A stretch of DNA of 8,112 nucleotides from Planctomycetaceae bacterium UBA969 (GTDB taxonomy: Bacteria; Planctomycetota; Planctomycetia; Gemmatales; Gemmataceae). The translations under genes and the position numbers were made by a program. Location: positions 1 to 8,112 of the forward strand of contig DBCB01000119.1 in assembly GCA_002303765.1 (NCBI GenBank), written 5' to 3'. The notes under the pieces were generated by a model. That model was given only the letters and a program-made list of their open reading frames with translations, searched no databases and had not been told where the DNA came from. Every line of letters begins with the position of its first letter. Positions within the stretch are counted from its first letter, which is position 1. This document shows positions 6,603-8,112 of the stretch, piece after piece.

Positions 6603-8112
6603 ATGCGCATTTTAAACCTTATTCTTTCCTCTCTTCTGATATCCTTTGCAAGTTTTGACCTCACACTTTTATTAGCTCAGGAAATTTTAGTCAAACCCTA
6701 TGTCCAACCGGGCGATGGCAATACGCTGGAAGGCACAGATGTCAAAATCATCGCTTGGCTTACAGACCAAAAGGAAGCAACTTTTGTAGTTGAATATGGC
6801 ATCAAGGAAGGGCCTGTTTTAAAAGCCAAGCCTGTAAGGATCTCACTCGATTTCGAAAAACCCAAACCCTTTATCGACATTATCAAACCCAAAGTGGTCC
6901 CTCAAGAAACTAAACCAAAAGTGGAAGATAAACCAAAGGTGGAAGATAAAAAAGAAACTATTGTAAAGAAGGATCCGCCACTAATTGAAAAAGAACAACA
7001 CTACTTCAGATACCATGCCAGCCTCAAGAACCTCCCCTTCAATTCTGAAATTCACTACAGCGTAAAATTAGGTGAACGAATCATCCGCCAATCTTCCTTC
7101 CGAACTAGGCCAACACCAGATAAATCCGCACGCTTGGTTTTGGTTGGAGACATGGCAACAGGCAAAGCCCCACAAAAAGCAATCGCATGGCAAATTCAAA
7201 AAGAAAAACCCGAAGCGCTCATCGCCCTAGGAGACATTGTTTACCCCACTGGCAGAGTGTTTCAATACATGAACTATTTCTGGAATACCTACAACGATGT
7301 AAATGAACCAAGCATAACCGCAGGTGCGCCACTCATGGCATCTGTGCCTTTTTATCCAATCCTTGGCAACCACGATATCGGGGCACGATTTCCAACCACA
7401 CAAGATGCACTTGGTGCATTTTACTTCTTCTATCCACCGACCCAGGGCCCAGGCGAAGGTTCTTGGAGCACCCCACTGGGAACAGACACCGCCGCCGCTG
7501 CTAAATTTAAAACCATCAACAAGCATAGTTACCCATCCATGGATGCGTATTCATTCGATTATGGCAGCGCCCATTTCCTCATTCTTAACAACAACAAAGC
7601 ATCCAACATGGATTCTCCGGAACTGATCCAATGGGCAGAATCTGACCTTAAGAAAACCAAGCAACAATGGAAATTCGTTTGCTATCATGTGCCTGCTTTT
7701 CATAGCTCTAGGCAACATTACAGCGAGCAACAATCGCGTTCATGGAACCCAATGTTCGAAACCTGTGGCGTTGATATCGTTTTTGCAGGGCATGTACATA
7801 ACTATCAACGTAGCCATCCACTGCTTTTCAAACCCGAAGATAAACGAAACACCAAAGGAAGAGTTGATGGAACTTTTACGATGGATAAATCATTTGATGG
7901 CGATAAAAACACTTCTCCCAAGGGCGTGATTCATGTGGTTGCAGGGGGTGGAGGCGCTTCACTGTACCTTCCGGGGTTAGAAAAAACCTCAGTCTCTCTC
8001 AAGGAAGATTTTGAAGAAAACTATGCGGACTTCACTGCAATTATGAATGCAGATAGCTATTCATTTGTTAGCATGGATTTGGAACCAACGAAGCTTGCAA
8101 TCCGTGTGCTAA
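6603..8112 (+). CDS. Exported purple-acid-phosphatase-like metallophosphoesterase (3' end beyond window)
   Basis: The frame is open from the ATG at 6603 through the right edge, giving at least 503 residues without a stop. A Sec signal peptide (R2, hydrophobic 3-25, L-L-A-Q near 23-26) is followed by a fibronectin-III-like N-terminal domain in two pieces (about 31-84 and 133-172), ending in S-S-F-R-T-R-P. The phosphatase domain carries the five metal-binding blocks of purple acid phosphatases: G-D183-M, G-D211-I-V-Y214, G-N256-H-D258, H362 in C-Y-H, and G-H397-V-H399 followed by N-Y-Q-R-S-H-P. Y214 is the iron-charge-transfer tyrosine position. A Gly-rich V-V-A-G-G-G-G follows near the window end. 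Such enzymes hydrolyse phosphate esters outside the cytoplasm. The first block is G-D-M-A-T-G rather than the usual D-x-G. A Lys/Pro/Glu-rich linker (about 85-132) splits the N-terminal domain. The ribosome site is weak (AGAGA at 6593-6597). It is divergent from the sialate operon. Confidence 0.85.
   Translation, partial: MRILNLILSSLLISFASFDLTLLLAQEILVKPYVQPGDGNTLEGTDVKIIAWLTDQKEATFVVEYGIKEGPVLKAKPVRISLDFEKPKPFIDIIKPKVVPQETKPKVEDKPKVEDKKETIVKKDPPLIEKEQHYFRYHASLKNLPFNSEIHYSVKLGERIIRQSSFRTRPTPDKSARLVLVGDMATGKAPQKAIAWQIQKEKPEALIALGDIVYPTGRVFQYMNYFWNTYNDVNEPSITAGAPLMASVPFYPILGNHDIGARFPTTQDALGAFYFFYPPTQGPGEGSWSTPLGTDTAAAAKFKTINKHSYPSMDAYSFDYGSAHFLILNNNKASNMDSPELIQWAESDLKKTKQQWKFVCYHVPAFHSSRQHYSEQQSRSWNPMFETCGVDIVFAGHVHNYQRSHPLLFKPEDKRNTKGRVDGTFTMDKSFDGDKNTSPKGVIHVVAGGGGASLYLPGLEKTSVSLKEDFEENYADFTAIMNADSYSFVSMDLEPTKLAIRVL
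6912..6947 (+). repeat. Tandem 18-bp in-frame duplication encoding K-P-K-V-E-D twice
   Basis: Two adjacent 18-bp units (6912-6929 and 6930-6947) differ by one base, a silent AAA/AAG change in a lysine codon. They encode residues 104-115 of the phosphoesterase. A degenerate third K-P-K-V lies about 26 bp upstream, near 6886. The near identity points to a recent duplication. Confidence 0.85.

Noticed and set aside
6912..6947. Possible short CRISPR-like or regulatory DNA repeat
   Set aside because: Two directly adjacent in-frame units without spacers, inside a coding linker; best explained as protein repeat growth.
7324..7626. A 100-codon + strand frame and a 99-codon minus-strand frame over the phosphoesterase
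   Set aside because: The third frame here encodes the continuous metallophosphoesterase with its metal-binding blocks; the others are incidental.

Overview
The window looks like chromosomal DNA of a free-living, heterotrophic bacterium with a large exported enzyme repertoire. It has moderate-to-low GC by eye, good Shine-Dalgarno sites and twin-arginine export signals. Taken together, a Tat-exported alpha/beta hydrolase, an exported intradiol dioxygenase, a cyclically permuted sialate mutarotase and a purple-acid-phosphatase-like protein resemble Planctomycetota or a relative. That assignment is inference from gene style only; there is no rRNA or marker gene here.

Layout: positions 1-202 hold no gene I can assign. 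On the + strand there follow a GT87/DUF2029-type integral membrane protein (203-1447) and a small exported intradiol ring-cleavage dioxygenase (1515-2162). These converge, with a 3-bp gap, on a four-gene minus-strand operon spanning 2166-6432. In transcription order the operon encodes a Tat-exported alpha/beta hydrolase, a Kelch-type sialate mutarotase (NanM-like, permuted), an MFS permease and an N-acetylneuraminate lyase (NanA). The last two junctions are ATGA stop/start overlaps. A 170-bp divergent control region (6433-6602) separates this operon from a + strand purple-acid-phosphatase-like metallophosphoesterase that runs off the right edge (6603 to beyond 8112).

How the genes work together: the operon order matches the order of steps for scavenging sialic acid from outside to inside. 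A putative extracytoplasmic de-esterification comes first, then anomer interconversion, import, and cytoplasmic cleavage to N-acetylmannosamine and pyruvate. The lyase is supported residue by residue and the mutarotase by a permuted match to NanM. The permease substrate and the hydrolase's role as a sialate O-acetylesterase are inferred from context. The downstream nanE/nanK/nagA/nagB functions and a sialidase are not in the window.

The most notable features are the compact sialate operon with its exported hydrolase, the permuted mutarotase, a Lys/Pro/Glu linker with a fresh 18-bp tandem duplication inside the N-terminal domain of the phosphoesterase, a shortened active-site loop in the dioxygenase, and the control region with paired inverted repeats. 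I found no RNA gene, insertion sequence, CRISPR array or attachment site.
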